NCBI RefSeq assembly: GCF_016808095.1
Contig: NC_068976.1
Location: 8,837,001 to 8,901,000 of the forward strand
Direction: 5' to 3'
Length of the DNA: 64,000 nucleotides
DNA from: Vigna angularis
Lineage: Eukaryota; Streptophyta; Magnoliopsida; Fabales; Fabaceae
Within the stretch, counting starts at the first letter, position 1. Each line of letters begins with the position of its first letter. Positions 1 through 10,029 of this stretch are shown one piece after another. Under the pieces are notes generated by a model. That model saw nothing but the letters and a program-made list of their open reading frames with translations. It did no database searches and had not been told where the DNA came from. Position numbers and translations under genes: made by a program.

Positions 1-471
1 ATGTCTGTTCTCTTCTGCGGACCAAGCTCGATTCCACACAGCCCACGGGCTTGAGCTTGTTCCGCTCTCGTCTTTCACGCCGTCGAGGCTGTTCATTATG
101 GTCTGGTAAGTGGGAAGAGCTTCCTCGGTGATCATGTCACCGACCAGCACCAAGAAGTACTCGTCAGATAGCTCCTTGGTTCGATCGCGAAGAGCCTTCA
201 CCTCGTCCATGAACTCTTCAAACGGCAACGATGGGTCGGGAACAAAATTGCCTGGCTGCCAGCTTTTTTCCACGGGTTTCAGCAGCGGTAGGACACACTT
301 CGAAGCCCACCCTTCCAGTGACCTGAAAACCTCTAACTTTTCCGGCGGCAATGAGTGGGTCCTCCGCACTTTTGATGGCGGGGACATTGAGAGGACACAT
401 TTCGGTGGCAGCATGCGGTGGCGAACACTTCTTGGAGTGCATGCAAAGGGGAGAGTAGTTTGTATGAGCAT
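1..471 (-). CDS. SACPD: Plastid stearoyl-acyl-carrier-protein desaturase, 5' part (gene runs off the window)
   Basis: 157 codons read without a stop from an ATG at 471 down to the window edge, with an in-frame stop upstream of that ATG, so the start is well set. The family is the soluble di-iron acyl-ACP desaturases, which put the delta-9 double bond into stearoyl-ACP in the plastid stroma. Residues 1 to about 37 are basic and Ser/Thr-rich, as in a transit peptide. Family blocks follow: [29 protein letters not shown], then [14 protein letters not shown], which holds a diiron-ligand Glu, and finally AWSAEENRH, the first EExxH iron motif, whose His is the last codon in the window. The second half, with the other iron ligands, lies outside. 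No intron interrupts the visible part. The segment [11 protein letters not shown] is more divergent than in the main housekeeping isoforms, so this may be a diverged paralogue; that is inference. Confidence 0.93.
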   Translation of the reverse strand, partial: MLIQTTLPFACTPRSVRHRMLPPKCVLSMSPPSKVRRTHSLPPEKLEVFRSLEGWASKCVLPLLKPVEKSWQPGNFVPDPSLPFEEFMDEVKALRDRTKELSDEYFLVLVGDMITEEALPTYQTIMNSLDGVKDESGTSSSPWAVWNRAWSAEENRH

Positions 472-546
472 GGTGGTTGACGGGATGTGGTAGATATATT
501 TGTGAGTGCGGTGAGAGGAATGAAAAGCTATGTTTTGATTTGGCCA

Positions 547-557
547 TTAATATATAG
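547..557 (-). promoter_or_regulatory. Probable TATA box of the desaturase gene
   Basis: On the minus strand the sequence reads CTATATATTAA about 75-85 bases upstream of the ATG at 471. This would place transcription start near 520 and give a leader of about 50 bases. The position and motif fit a plant core promoter; no transcript data are available here. Confidence 0.5.
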
Positions 558-1237
558 AAACATAATTTTGAAGGCGGTGGAAAGTGGCCCTTTATGAGTA
601 AAAGGAGTGAATTCCAGACATTAAGCGTAACAGTGTAGGTGGCGGCTTCAGGTTTTCTTGCAGGTTATAGTGCCTCTCACTAGATTCCTTTCATGCTTTA
701 AAACTTGAGGGCATCTTGAGATAGACACAGGTTTAAGGCATTTATTGATAACGTTTAAAAAAAAGAATAAATTATATTTTTAAGACTATATTCTTATCAT
801 AAATCTTTAAAACTAAATTCACAATGTCAGTCCAACATTTCTACATACTATACTTGTCTTAAGTTGAAGGGTGTACTTAGCAACGTGCATTTTGGCAAGA
901 GTGTCTTGAATTTCATTATCAATAGATGTCATATGTGTACATATGGTGTGAGCACTTCCCGGAAAGTAACTACAAAATCTAATTTAGATCTAATAAAATT
1001 AATTGGATCTATAATTCAAATTTAGTTGATTTCGTTCAAATAGATTTAGATGAAAATTCATATCTATTTTAATTAGCTTAATTAGATTTGGATTTTTTCA
1101 ATCCAATTTAAAGTGAATTAAAACTATATTTTCTCCACTTTGTCAATTAGCTTAAATTTAATGAAATCAAACCAATATACCATATTGTTAGGTTGAATAG
1201 ATATGAGTTCCACCTCGACCTTTCAACTTAGAAAAAT
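558..1237. other. AT-rich intergenic DNA with one dispersed repeat segment
   Basis: No coding region seen. The segment at about 847-970 is recognisably similar to 34541-34676: both have the run CTTAAGTTGAAGGGTGT, then TTTGGCAA, GAATTTCATT.TCAAT.GATGTCA, TG.GTGAGCAC and GTAACTACA. They look like two copies of one undefined dispersed repeat. The first 400 bases next to the gene presumably hold its promoter. Confidence 0.5.
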
Positions 1238-2096
1238 CACTAGTGCAAAAATAGCATATAACGTCACGCGTTCAACGTCTAACCATTGAATAGCCAACGT
1301 TAAAAATGATTGATGACATTTTTGTAAATAAATACAATTATTAAACATTGTTTAGAATTATAATTTGGTGTTAAAAGATATAAAACATCGAATGCTCCAG
1401 CGTTAGACGTCAAAAGGTTAGTGAATTCAATAAAAATTTGAGCGGGAGAATAAAAATTCATTCACTTTATCTTAGCGTGCAAGACCCTCTTCTCGTCTCA
1501 AACTTTTCTTGAACGAAGTTTCACAACTATCACATGTAATCTTTCTTTCATTTGATACAAATGCATGTTAATTAACTACTTTATGTATGATTTTCGTTTG
1601 TTTTGACCGATTATTTTCGTGCTCTTGTCTTTCATAGGTGCATTCTATTTTCTCTCTCACTGGTGACGACACTTTATTCCGACGAACCCACCTTTTGAAG
1701 GTTAGTTTCCGTTTTCGTTTTGAAGAACTTATTCGTTGAACTTGTTTGTTATTTTTTGTTGAACTTGTTTGGTTCAACGTGTTTGTTGTTGTTTGATTGA
1801 ATTTGTTTGTTGTTGGTTATTGTTGTTTGTTGTTGATACCACACCACTACACGTTCATAGTTCATGCTTTATAAAATACCAAAAATTGAAATTTGTTGTT
1901 TTTTGTGCTTTACAGGGTCTCGTAGAGTTGCAAAAATGATCACAATTAATTAAAAAAAAAACAAAAAAAAAATTGATTAGTGTCGTATATTTACAAAATT
2001 CGACGTTAAGTTAATGTTGTATATTGACAAAATTCGACGTTAAGTTAACGTCGTATATTGCCAAAATTTGACATTGTACGTGATTTTTTACTAGTG
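1238..2096. mobile_element. Small non-autonomous CACTA (En/Spm-type) element
   Basis: The left end begins CACTAGTGCAAAAATAGC and the right end, read on the minus strand, begins CACTAGTAAAAAATCACG. The flanking triplets are AAT and AAC, a near-match to the 3-bp target duplication of CACTA elements. Near the right end a unit of about 40 bases containing CGACGTTAAGTTAACGTCG-like palindromes and TATATTGACAAAATT is repeated three times, as expected of subterminal transposase-binding repeats. The left end matches that of the element at 21935 (both continue with GTCAC.CGTT.AAC.TCTAA), so they are one family. No transposase ORF is present. Confidence 0.75.
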
Positions 2097-2422
2097 AACT
2101 CAACTCGATTCTTTAACTTAGATCGATCCTATATGCTGGTGGAAAATGGACTATCACTTTCCAAAGGGGAAAATCTGATACCAGTTGGTTGTATACGGTA
2201 TTGTTTTACGTTAGCTTATATTTTTTATACCAAAATGCTCATTTATTTGTGGAGTATAACTTGTGAATTTAATTAGCATGTGTCACTATTGTCACGAATT
2301 GTCAACTTGTTGTGTTTCTTTGGTGCATAATATATGAAGAAGTTACTAGTGATAAAGAAATTCAGCTAAAGTTTAAAAAATCTTGGGCTTTTGAGTTTCT
2401 CACATTGTGATCTTCAGCAAAA

Positions 2423-2424
<2 letters not shown>

Positions 2425-2495
<71 letters not shown>
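2425..2495. repeat. (TA)n microsatellite, about 71 bases
   Basis: An uninterrupted TA dinucleotide run. The long tyrosine/isoleucine reading frames across it on both strands are artefacts of the repeat. Confidence 0.97.
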
Positions 2496-2499
<4 letters not shown>

Positions 2500-3030
2500 T
2501 GTGTGTGGTGAAAGGAAAAAGTTGCAGGCTGAAGTTTTTGATGTTGCTGGTTGCAAGTTACTTTCTTGGTATGCCTTGTTCCTTTCTTCTTTCATTTTTT
2601 TCATACCATTTTGGTTATGTCTTAGTGTCAACCATGAATATCTTGAGTTTTGTCCTTTTTGGACTCTTTTTCTTTATTTTGGTTTTTGTTTCCAGTGATC
2701 ATTTACACCATTACAAAATTGTTTATTATGAATAAACAATGCCCTTTATATACCGCTTATTTAATAAAGCGCTCTAAATAAAAACCATGAAACCAAAAAG
2801 CAACGCTTTTTGTAAAAGAAGAGCTATAAAAAGGACTATACTTAGGTAGCACTTCAGTATAAATGTGCTATCTATATTTGATTTATATATTTTCTTTAAA
2901 ATTAATAATTTGAGTTGGACCAATAGAAAAGCGCGTTTTTAATTAAATGTTATATATATATATATAATATTTAATTAAAAAGGGCTATCTATGATTTATT
3001 ATTATTTTAAAATTTGAAAGTATTATGTGT
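2496..3030. other. AT-rich intergenic DNA with two short palindromes
   Basis: No gene seen. At 2718-2740 there is a perfect inverted repeat with 10-base arms (ATTGTTTATT, 3-base loop, AATAAACAAT). At about 2937-2985 TTTTTAATTAAAT and ATTTAATTAAAAA flank a short TA run and could also fold. These may be remnants of a MITE, but no clear ends were found. Confidence 0.4.
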
Positions 3031-3039
3031 TTTTTTCAT
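3031..3039. repeat. Left 9-bp target-site duplication of the Mutator-like element
   Basis: TTTTTTCAT directly before the element is repeated exactly at 7451-7459 directly after it. Nine bases is the usual duplication length for Mutator-superfamily insertions, and an exact match implies a fairly recent insertion. Confidence 0.9.
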
Positions 3040-3313
3040 GATTTAATATCTTTTTGGTCCCTCGAAAGGGGGCAAATGTTCAATTGTGTCCTACTTTTTT
3101 TCGAAGTTCAATGTGTTCCCGACTTATGAAAAAAATGTGCAATTAACTCCTTTTTGGTAACGGCGTTAATTTTTTAACGGGTCAGCTAACAGGGTGGACT
3201 GAAGTTTGCAACGTGTCTGGGGAAGGTTAATACGTGGTTGTGTGAGGGTAAACGTGTGTATATTATTACAGATTACGTGGCAGTGGTTAATAAATCAGAG
3301 GTTAGGGTTTGGG
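3040..3313 (+). repeat. Left terminal inverted repeat of the MULE (likely promoter of the GRF gene)
   Basis: Pairs with 7171-7450 in inverted orientation. The GRF gene's start codon lies only about 28 bases beyond its inner end, so if the gene is expressed its promoter would lie in the TIR, as for the two genes of MuDR. The promoter role is inference. Confidence 0.85.
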
Positions 3314-3341
3314 TTCCTCCCAATTGGTCTTTGAGATACGA

Positions 3342-3821
3342 ATGGCTTCTTCCGAAGGGTGTTCGTCGTGTTCGAAAAGTTGGGGCAAAGGATTTTCTCG
3401 GTCGTCCCATGGTTGTGGTGTGAGAGGAGGTGGGATAATCCCTACTTGTTGTTGTGGTGATATTGCTGTAACCAAAGTGGCGAGAACTACGAAGAATGCT
3501 GGGAGAAATTTTTGGGGTTGTCCACGTTACAAGGTTTGAATTATACCCTTTTGAGTTAATGTTTTTTTGACTTGATGCATTTCTTGATAGATTCCCTAAC
3601 TTGGTGAATAACAGGGTGGATCTTCAATTGGCAGCTCGTGTAACTTTTTCAAGTGGTGTCTTGAAGAGAACGTTGATGAAAAAGATTGCACAATGGTGAG
3701 GAGGATAAGTCAGCTGGAAAATGCAGTGAAGGATTTGCAGAAAATGATGAAGTTTTTAGTTGTAGCTTTGTGTGTGTGTATTGTGGTGGACCTTGTCATG
3801 TTCAGGTTCTGTTTAGGTTGA
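3342..3821 (+). CDS. GRF-type zinc-finger protein with C-terminal coiled coil and membrane segment, carried by the MULE
   Basis: Two exons, 3342-3533 and 3615-3821, joined across a GT-AG intron in phase 0, give an intact 132-residue protein. Residues about 30-80 form a GRF zinc finger: TCCCGD, then TTKNAGRNFWGCPRYK, then after the intron SSCNFFKWCLEE. This is the C-x-C, GRxFxxC, CxFFxW pattern of the family. Residues about 90-110 (RRISQLENAVKDLQKMMK) can form a coiled coil, and about 111-128 (FLVVALCVCIVVDLVMF) is a single membrane-type helix. Plant genomes hold many short proteins of this layout; their function is unknown to me. The gene sits just inside the left TIR, convergent with the transposase, and shows no stop or frameshift although the transposase is broken. 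It may be an element gene in the place of mudrB or a captured host gene; I cannot decide from one copy. Confidence 0.8.
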
Positions 3822-4247
3822 TTTAGTTAGATTGTAACATCCTGTGTTGTGAAAGGTGTAAGATCAATTATGCAATTCAATGTATTACGTTCCATTGACT
3901 ATTTTAATGAGTTAATTTCAGTGAAGAATGTTCAAATCAGTCCCCCTTATGGTTTAAAAATGTTGAAATCAGTCCCCCATTTGCTTTAAAAATGTTCACA
4001 TAGGTCAACCCAATAATGCATATGATGATGACTAATGGCACATATTACCAGTTTCTGAAAAAATAAGAAATTTAAGTACAAGTTTTGACCAAAACATCAT
4101 CAAACCACTTTCATTCATTACCACACATAAAAGAAAGACATAAAGACATCAGTTCACTAATATACAGTACATAATACCCCCAGTTCATCTAACAAACAAT
4201 ACATATTAGACCACCATGTAAGTTAACTATGTAATAAACCAATTCAT
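3822..4247. other. Spacer between the two convergent MULE genes
   Basis: Holds the 3' ends of both genes. About 3925-3990 is an imperfect 36-base tandem pair (AATGTTSAAATCAGTCCCCC followed by a TTTAAA end). No further coding region seen. Confidence 0.5.
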
Positions 4248-6874
4248 CTAAGTATCTTTTCTTCTGACTTTGCATTTTGTTGGACGGGATGATTGTGGAC
4301 TTTGTAGCTGTGATGGTTGAGGGGTTGGGGAACTTGGAGGTGGCCGTGATGGTTGTGTTGTTTCTGCTGGCTGGGGCTTTAAATGCCAGTTATTCTTGTT
4401 GTGCCCCCTTTGACGACAAATACTACATTTTTTCCTATGCCCACCAACACGCATTTGAGTGTCATCCTTAGTTAGCTCCCATGCTTCCAACCTCCTTTTC
4501 TTCTTTGGCCTCCCAGGCATCTTCCTCATCACTGGTGGTAGTACATAATTGAAATTTGTGGTTTCCCATAGTAGGTGGCCATTGAGTGGAAAAATTATGG
4601 ACGCATACACCTCTTCATAGGTGGATCTTGTGAACAAAGTGGGGATAAAATTCTCTGGATCAACGTTGGAGTAGTTCATTGCTGCAATTGCATGACAACA
4701 TGGGATGGCACTGATCATCCACTTTCTGCAGCTACACTCCTTTGTGTCCAGGTCCAGTGTGAACTTGTTCCCAACTGATGAAGTATGCCTAACCTCAAAA
4801 ATCTTTTGTGCATCTCCCAGGTCCTTTATATGCTTCAATATTGACTTCTTTAATTTTCAGCATCTCTCTCTCCCAAGCCTGGGGATATGTGCTTGTGGCA
4901 GCTCTCCACATCAGATTTTTTAATATTTGACCACCAAACATTTTCCTAAAGTTTGCATACAGGTGCCTGAGACAGAATCTCTGTTCTACCCCAAGCAGAA
5001 GCTCCTGGATAGCTGGGACCAACCCCTACACAATTAAATTTAATCATAAAACAAGATCCTTTAACAAAGCATTAACTAAAATTGAATATAAGTAGTATAT
5101 TTACCTTCTGCTGGTCTGACATCCACGTGCACCCACCACATACTTGACTACCCCCGAGGTCTTGAATTAATAATTGCAAAAACCATGTCCAGTTGTCTTT
5201 GTTCTCCACTTCTACTACTGCATAGGCAAGGGGTAGCATTTGATCGTTTGGGTCCCTACCAACAGTAGTGAGCAGCTCCCCCTTGTAATAACCTTTCAAA
5301 AAACATCCGTCTAAACATATAATGGGCCTACAACTTATGAAACTATCTTTACAAGCTTTGAGACAAACATACATTCTTTGGAAGATTGGGTCACCATTAT
5401 GAGACTCAGCTTTAATCTGCACTATTGAACCTGGGTTACACCTCAACAGCTCATGTCCATAGTCGTATATCCTTTTATACTGTTCTTTGAAATCTCCTTC
5501 AACCTGTCTTGCGGCAATTAACTTTGCCCTTCGTGCCTTGGATATTGACACATTTGAATTCCATTTTCTTAATGCTTTAGTACGAATATCATTCACCCTT
5601 AAATTAGGATTGTCAACTAAAGACCTATCTATTTCCTGACTCAACCACTTAGCATTCATTAGTTTGATGTTAAGTTGCCTACTACAACCGTGAGTATCAA
5701 TTATCTTCCTTAATTGCCAAATTTTGCGTGATGGCAAGTACCCACAGTAAGCTACCCATGGGCACTTACCTTGGGCACCCATGCACCTCACCCTCACCCT
5801 ACGGTTATCATTCTTGACAAATTTTAGATCCCTCCCAGCATGAACAACATACCTTCTAATAGCATCCTTAAAGTCTTCCTTCCCACTAAAAATGGTGCCC
5901 ACTTCCCACTTGTAATCTGCCATGGACTTCTGTTTTGCATATTTTGAGAAACGACCCACAGATACTCTATCCTCGTTGTCATCCTCCTCACTTGTATTGT
6001 TTTCAGGAGTTACAAGCATATCAGACTCCCAATCATCGTTTGACAAACCCCTACATTGTTGTTGGGTTTCTTGATGATTGTCTGCATCCACGTATTCATC
6101 ACCACTCAGATCATCCATTCCTGGTTCATCATCATTGTCCACTTCCACTTCCAATTCTTCTTCACTATGAACCTCCCCTCCATCCTCAATGTCCACTTCC
6201 AATTCTTCTTCACTTTCAACCTCCTATCCATCCTCAATGTCCACTTCCACTAATTCATCACTTTCAACCTCAACTTCATCCACATTATCCACTTCCACTA
6301 CTTCTTCACTTTCAAACTCAACTCTATACTCATTTTGAACCTCCACTACAACCTCAACATCTTCTGCATCCTCCTTGTCATCCTCCCAGACATCTTCATT
6401 CTCAACATCCACTGCATCATCATTCTCAACCTCCAATACACCCTCCACTACGTCCCCAATTCCTTCATCACCACCCTGAACATGTGCTTCTCCTCCAACG
6501 CCACTACCCTCACCACTCTCTGCAGGACCGTCACATAGGTACAAAATCTCATTCTCATCATTTTCTACAATAGCTGGTTCATCCACCCCATGCACAACAA
6601 TGAGGTTCACTTTCCCCAAATAATTAGCCACCTTCATCATGTTCATAGCTCCTTTATCATCATCAAGCTTATGTAAAACATGTTGGGTATTGTAATATAA
6701 TTCTTTTACTTCCATGTAACCCAGATCTTTAAGTGAACCTAATACTCCAAAATAACACCATTTATCGGGATCTACGTCCCAATAAACTATCTCCCCGCCC
6801 ATATACTTAAAGGGGACTTCTTTGATCAAGGTCCCACCGTGATGGACCACAACCTGAAACATGTCATTACACAT
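4248..6874 (-). pseudogene. MURA-type (MuDR) transposase, broken by a nonsense codon and an internal deletion
   Basis: A likely start is the ATG at 6874 (MCNDMFQVVVHHGG), the usual N-terminus of plant MuDR transposases; 6910 is an alternative. A PB1-like region and long acidic repeats (VDIEDGGEVHSEEELEVEV) follow, then the MuDR domain, then the MULE core with first catalytic Asp (CLDGCFLKGYYKGELL) and second (WMSDQQKGLVP). The second motif spans a GT-AG intron, 5026-5104. A SWIM zinc finger (CSCRKWMISAIPCCHAI), the basic motif PGRPKKKRRLEAWEL and a zinc knuckle end the protein. Breaks: TAG at 6224-6226, where the adjacent repeat copy has GGG; loss of roughly 110 family residues near 4840, with a frame change, which removes the expected third catalytic Glu region; and the last knuckle Cys is Trp (NNWHLKP). 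Confidence 0.9.
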
Positions 6875-7170
6875 CCCTACCCGAACCCTGCAAATGCAAA
6901 CGGGGACCACTAATTTTAGTTAAACTAATATCTATGGGACCACTATCAACCATCAAAAGAAGACAACTTTTCACCCCTACTTAAACCCCCAATAAAGCGA
7001 CAACAGTGATAACATATACAACAACTACATTTCATAAAATTATCAAACATAAACCCTAACCTGATTTGCGGTTTCCAATTCACTATGCAGATTTCAGCTT
7101 CAAGAACACCCTTATTTCAAGACACTTCCTCCACAATGATAAATCCCCAAATCGTAATTTCTCTGCAACC

Positions 7171-7450
7171 CAAACCCTAACCTCTGATTTATTAACCACA
7201 ATAATATACACACGTTTACCCTTACACAGCCACGTATTACCCTCACACAACCAAGTATTAACCTTCCCCAGACACGTTGCAAACTTCAGTCCACCCTGTT
7301 AGCTGGCCTGTTAAAAAATGAACGCCGTTACCAAAAAGGACTTAATTGCACATTTTTTTCATAAGTCAGGAACACATTGAACTTCGAAAAAAACGTAGGA
7401 CGCAATTGAACATTTGCCCCCTTTCGAGGGACCAAAAGAGGTATTAAACC
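7171..7450 (-). repeat. Right terminal inverted repeat of the MULE (likely transposase promoter)
   Basis: Inverted copy of 3040-3313, with a few indels, for example an additional GGGTAATACGTGGC-like stretch. Followed by the exact target duplication TTTTTTCAT at 7451-7459. On the minus strand a pyrimidine-rich TTTGCAG acceptor-like site upstream of 6874 hints at an intron in the transposase leader. Confidence 0.85.
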
Positions 7451-7459
7451 TTTTTTCAT

Positions 7460-10020
7460 CGTTAGAAACAAGCTCCATGCCTATACCTCGTCTTCTCCTT
7501 TACCGCTATCACAACTCTGAACTTTGCATCCATCATGTAGAGCTCTCAATGACAGCCCCATCCGTTCATCCGCATCCATCACCGTAGCTCTCAACGACAA
7601 ACATGCGTTTCTTCTACAGTCGTGCACATGTTGGTGAAAGGTTCAATGAACTTTACAAAATGACGTCTATAACTTAAACCGTCTGAAGGATACATTTGAT
7701 GAAAACAATGTTGAACAATATAAGTAAATCGTCTAGGTAGAGCCTAAGTTATATTTTATAAATTTTGAATAGTTTCTTACGAAAATGCTTTTAACATTTC
7801 AAATTGTTTAAAACAAAGCTTTTATTAAACAATGTATTTTGTAAACATTATGTTACTCAGAAGAACAGACTTATGCGCTCAATGCTCTACAACGTTTATA
7901 ACATTAAATGCATGTACGATTTGTACTGCTTTGTCTGTGATACTTTGTTTCTCTTTGTTTGCGTAGATCATGACAACACCAAGGTTTATTCAAAAGTACA
8001 TGCCACCTCCGTAAAAAGCACTACTTCTCTGATGCTACCTAGCACCTGACTTCGTACTTGAAGGATACTTGGTTTCCTTGAAGTCAAATATCTCTGAGTA
8101 ACAAATCTTTCTCAAAGAAGGCTATATAAAGAGGACTGGATGAAGATAAGAACAAAGGAATTATCTTTGACTCTTATGCTGTTATTTTCTCTCTAAGCTC
8201 TCATTGTCTAAGGCTTTCTTTGTTTAACAAAAGATTTTACAAGTCTTCAGATTTCATCGTTATGAAAACATACTATCTTTGACAGCTTTGATTTGTTCTT
8301 GTTTTTCCAAAACACTTTCATTGTGTTTGTAACCCGTCTTAGCTTCGATCTCCATTCTTTCCAAATTTTTGTTCATTCTTCTTCTAAAAAATAAAAACAT
8401 GCAAAAGCAAAAAGAGTTTTTTTATATTCGTGTTAAGTGTCCACTTTTTTTCGTTTTGTTTCTTTTCTTTTTTAAGTCAATTTTTTCCATTGTCCAATTT
8501 TGAGGTCTAGTTTTGATGTCTAGGGATAGATCGGGTTCACAATCCTCGTAATTCCTATCGGATCTAAGTCCAAAATGTCCATGTTCATAGTTTGTTTAAA
8601 TTAAAATCAGAGTCTTCTGTTCTTTTTTTGTTTTGTTTTTAATTGGGTATGTAGGTTGTTCTCCCTGAATGCCTCTTTCATACCTTTAAACGAAGGGAGG
8701 TTAACAACAGTTTTCCAGTCTATATACAAAAGGAGAGACAAATAATGAAAAAAATAGCAACAACAGATAGAGAAAGAGCGAAGTGAAAGAACATAAAGAA
8801 AAAGGATAGTAAATAACATGAAGAAAAAGAGCAAAGAACAATGAAAGAGACATAAAGGATAAAAGAAGGCTTACAGGAAAGAAAGAACAATAGGAATTAC
8901 AAGTTGACAAAGGGTAAAGGCGTTGAAGGTCTCACACTTAAAGATTCCCTCACTCAAAAGCCCTAACAAACACAGAGGTTCACCCAACTCTCAGGAACGC
9001 TTAGATGTACCCTCACTCAAAAGCTCTCACAAACGCTCAAATGCTCATATTTGGATCTCAAGAACAAACTGTCGCACAACATGTTCAAGCACTCTTCTTA
9101 TAGCCAAATGATTCACTGTTTCAATAGTTCCTATCACTCCTACCAAAGGCTCCAATAGTACCGATTCTACAGTTGAAAATAAAAAACTAGAATATATGAA
9201 AATCAATAAAAATTTCCTGTTTTTTACTTTTTTTCTTCTTCTTCATTCTTTAATGATTTTTTTCGAATATACATCTATTTTTTCTTTTTTGTGATTTGTA
9301 AATATAAAATTATTATTTGTTTACCATGTATATAAATTTATTTTATTTATATTTTTCAAATTGATTCAAAGTAAAAAAAATGAAAAAAAAAATGAAAAAA
9401 AAAATCAACTCATTTCCCAAGTTTTTATCATGATAACATTGAGAACTCATTTCTCAAGCCCTTCAGGCCCATTTTCATACATGGTTTTCTCGAGTCCAAT
9501 TTCTCTAAAATTTTAAAAAATAAAATAAAATAAAATAAAAATTGGAAAATTAAAAAAAATATTACATTCATATTTTCCAAGATTCTTCTTTATTATTCAT
9601 TGGGATGACAAAAGAACACTTCATGAGTTCATTGGACTCGTTTCAATGTTCGGTCTTCTTACCATTCCTCATAAAAAAGATGATAAAAAAATTATTTTAA
9701 CATATACGTAATTTTCACATCACATCACATTTTTTATAAAACTATTTGAAATCAGTTTTTCTTTCTTTTTTCTTCATTGAAAATAAAAAATTGAAAATGA
9801 AAAAAGAGAGAGAATTAACATTTCTCAAGTCCATTAGGTCTAGTTGTCATAAACGGTTTCCTTTGAGTCCAATTTCTTTTGAAAAAAAATGAAAATACAA
9901 AAATATTTCTTTTAACATGTTTCATAATTCTTATATTATATCACTTTGTAAATCAATTCAAAGAAAATTAAAAGAAAACATTTGTTTTCTTAACATTTTT
10001 CTAAGTCGAGGCTATCGAGT
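7460..10020. other. Unassigned AT-rich DNA with local repeats, no gene recognised
   Basis: No open frame here has a recognisable domain. At 8947-9040 the phrase CCCTCACTCAAAAGC.CT is present twice in a ~75-base direct repeat. Around 8740-8900 the plus strand is purine-rich. From about 9420 to 9990 the phrase AACTCATTTCTCAAG / CATTTCTCAAGTCC.T.AGG recurs at about 200-400 base spacing, apparently leading into the degenerate repeat field that follows. Retrotransposon decay is likely but not shown. Confidence 0.35.
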
Positions 10021-10029
10021 TTAAATCAT

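Larger units (their letters stand above)
3040..7450. mobile_element. Mutator-like element (MULE), 4.4 kb, with long TIRs and two convergent genes
   Basis: The ends are inverted copies: the left begins GATTTAATATCTTTTTGGTC and the right, on the minus strand, GGTTTAATACCTCTTTTGGT. Similarity continues through GGGGGCAAATGTTCAATTG, GTAACGGCGTT and AGGGTGGACTGAAGTTTGCA to about 3313 and 7171, so the terminal inverted repeats are about 275 bases with small indels. An exact 9-bp target duplication flanks the element. Inside are a plus-strand GRF zinc-finger gene near the left TIR and a minus-strand MURA-type transposase gene near the right TIR, running toward each other. That is the gene plan of maize MuDR. 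Transposase breaks mean this copy cannot now move on its own. Confidence 0.93.

Noticed and set aside
110..493. Open frame on the plus strand opposite the desaturase gene
   Set aside because: The minus strand has clear family motifs and the codon pattern; the plus frame and the 218-547 minus frame (other register) are shadows.
2362..2735. Two overlapping frames with long Tyr-Ile runs
   Set aside because: They are translations of the TA microsatellite with AT-rich flanks and show no domain.
5935..6573. Plus-strand frame of 212 residues rich in His and Pro
   Set aside because: It is the antisense of the acidic repeats (Glu/Asp/Val codons) of the transposase pseudogene.
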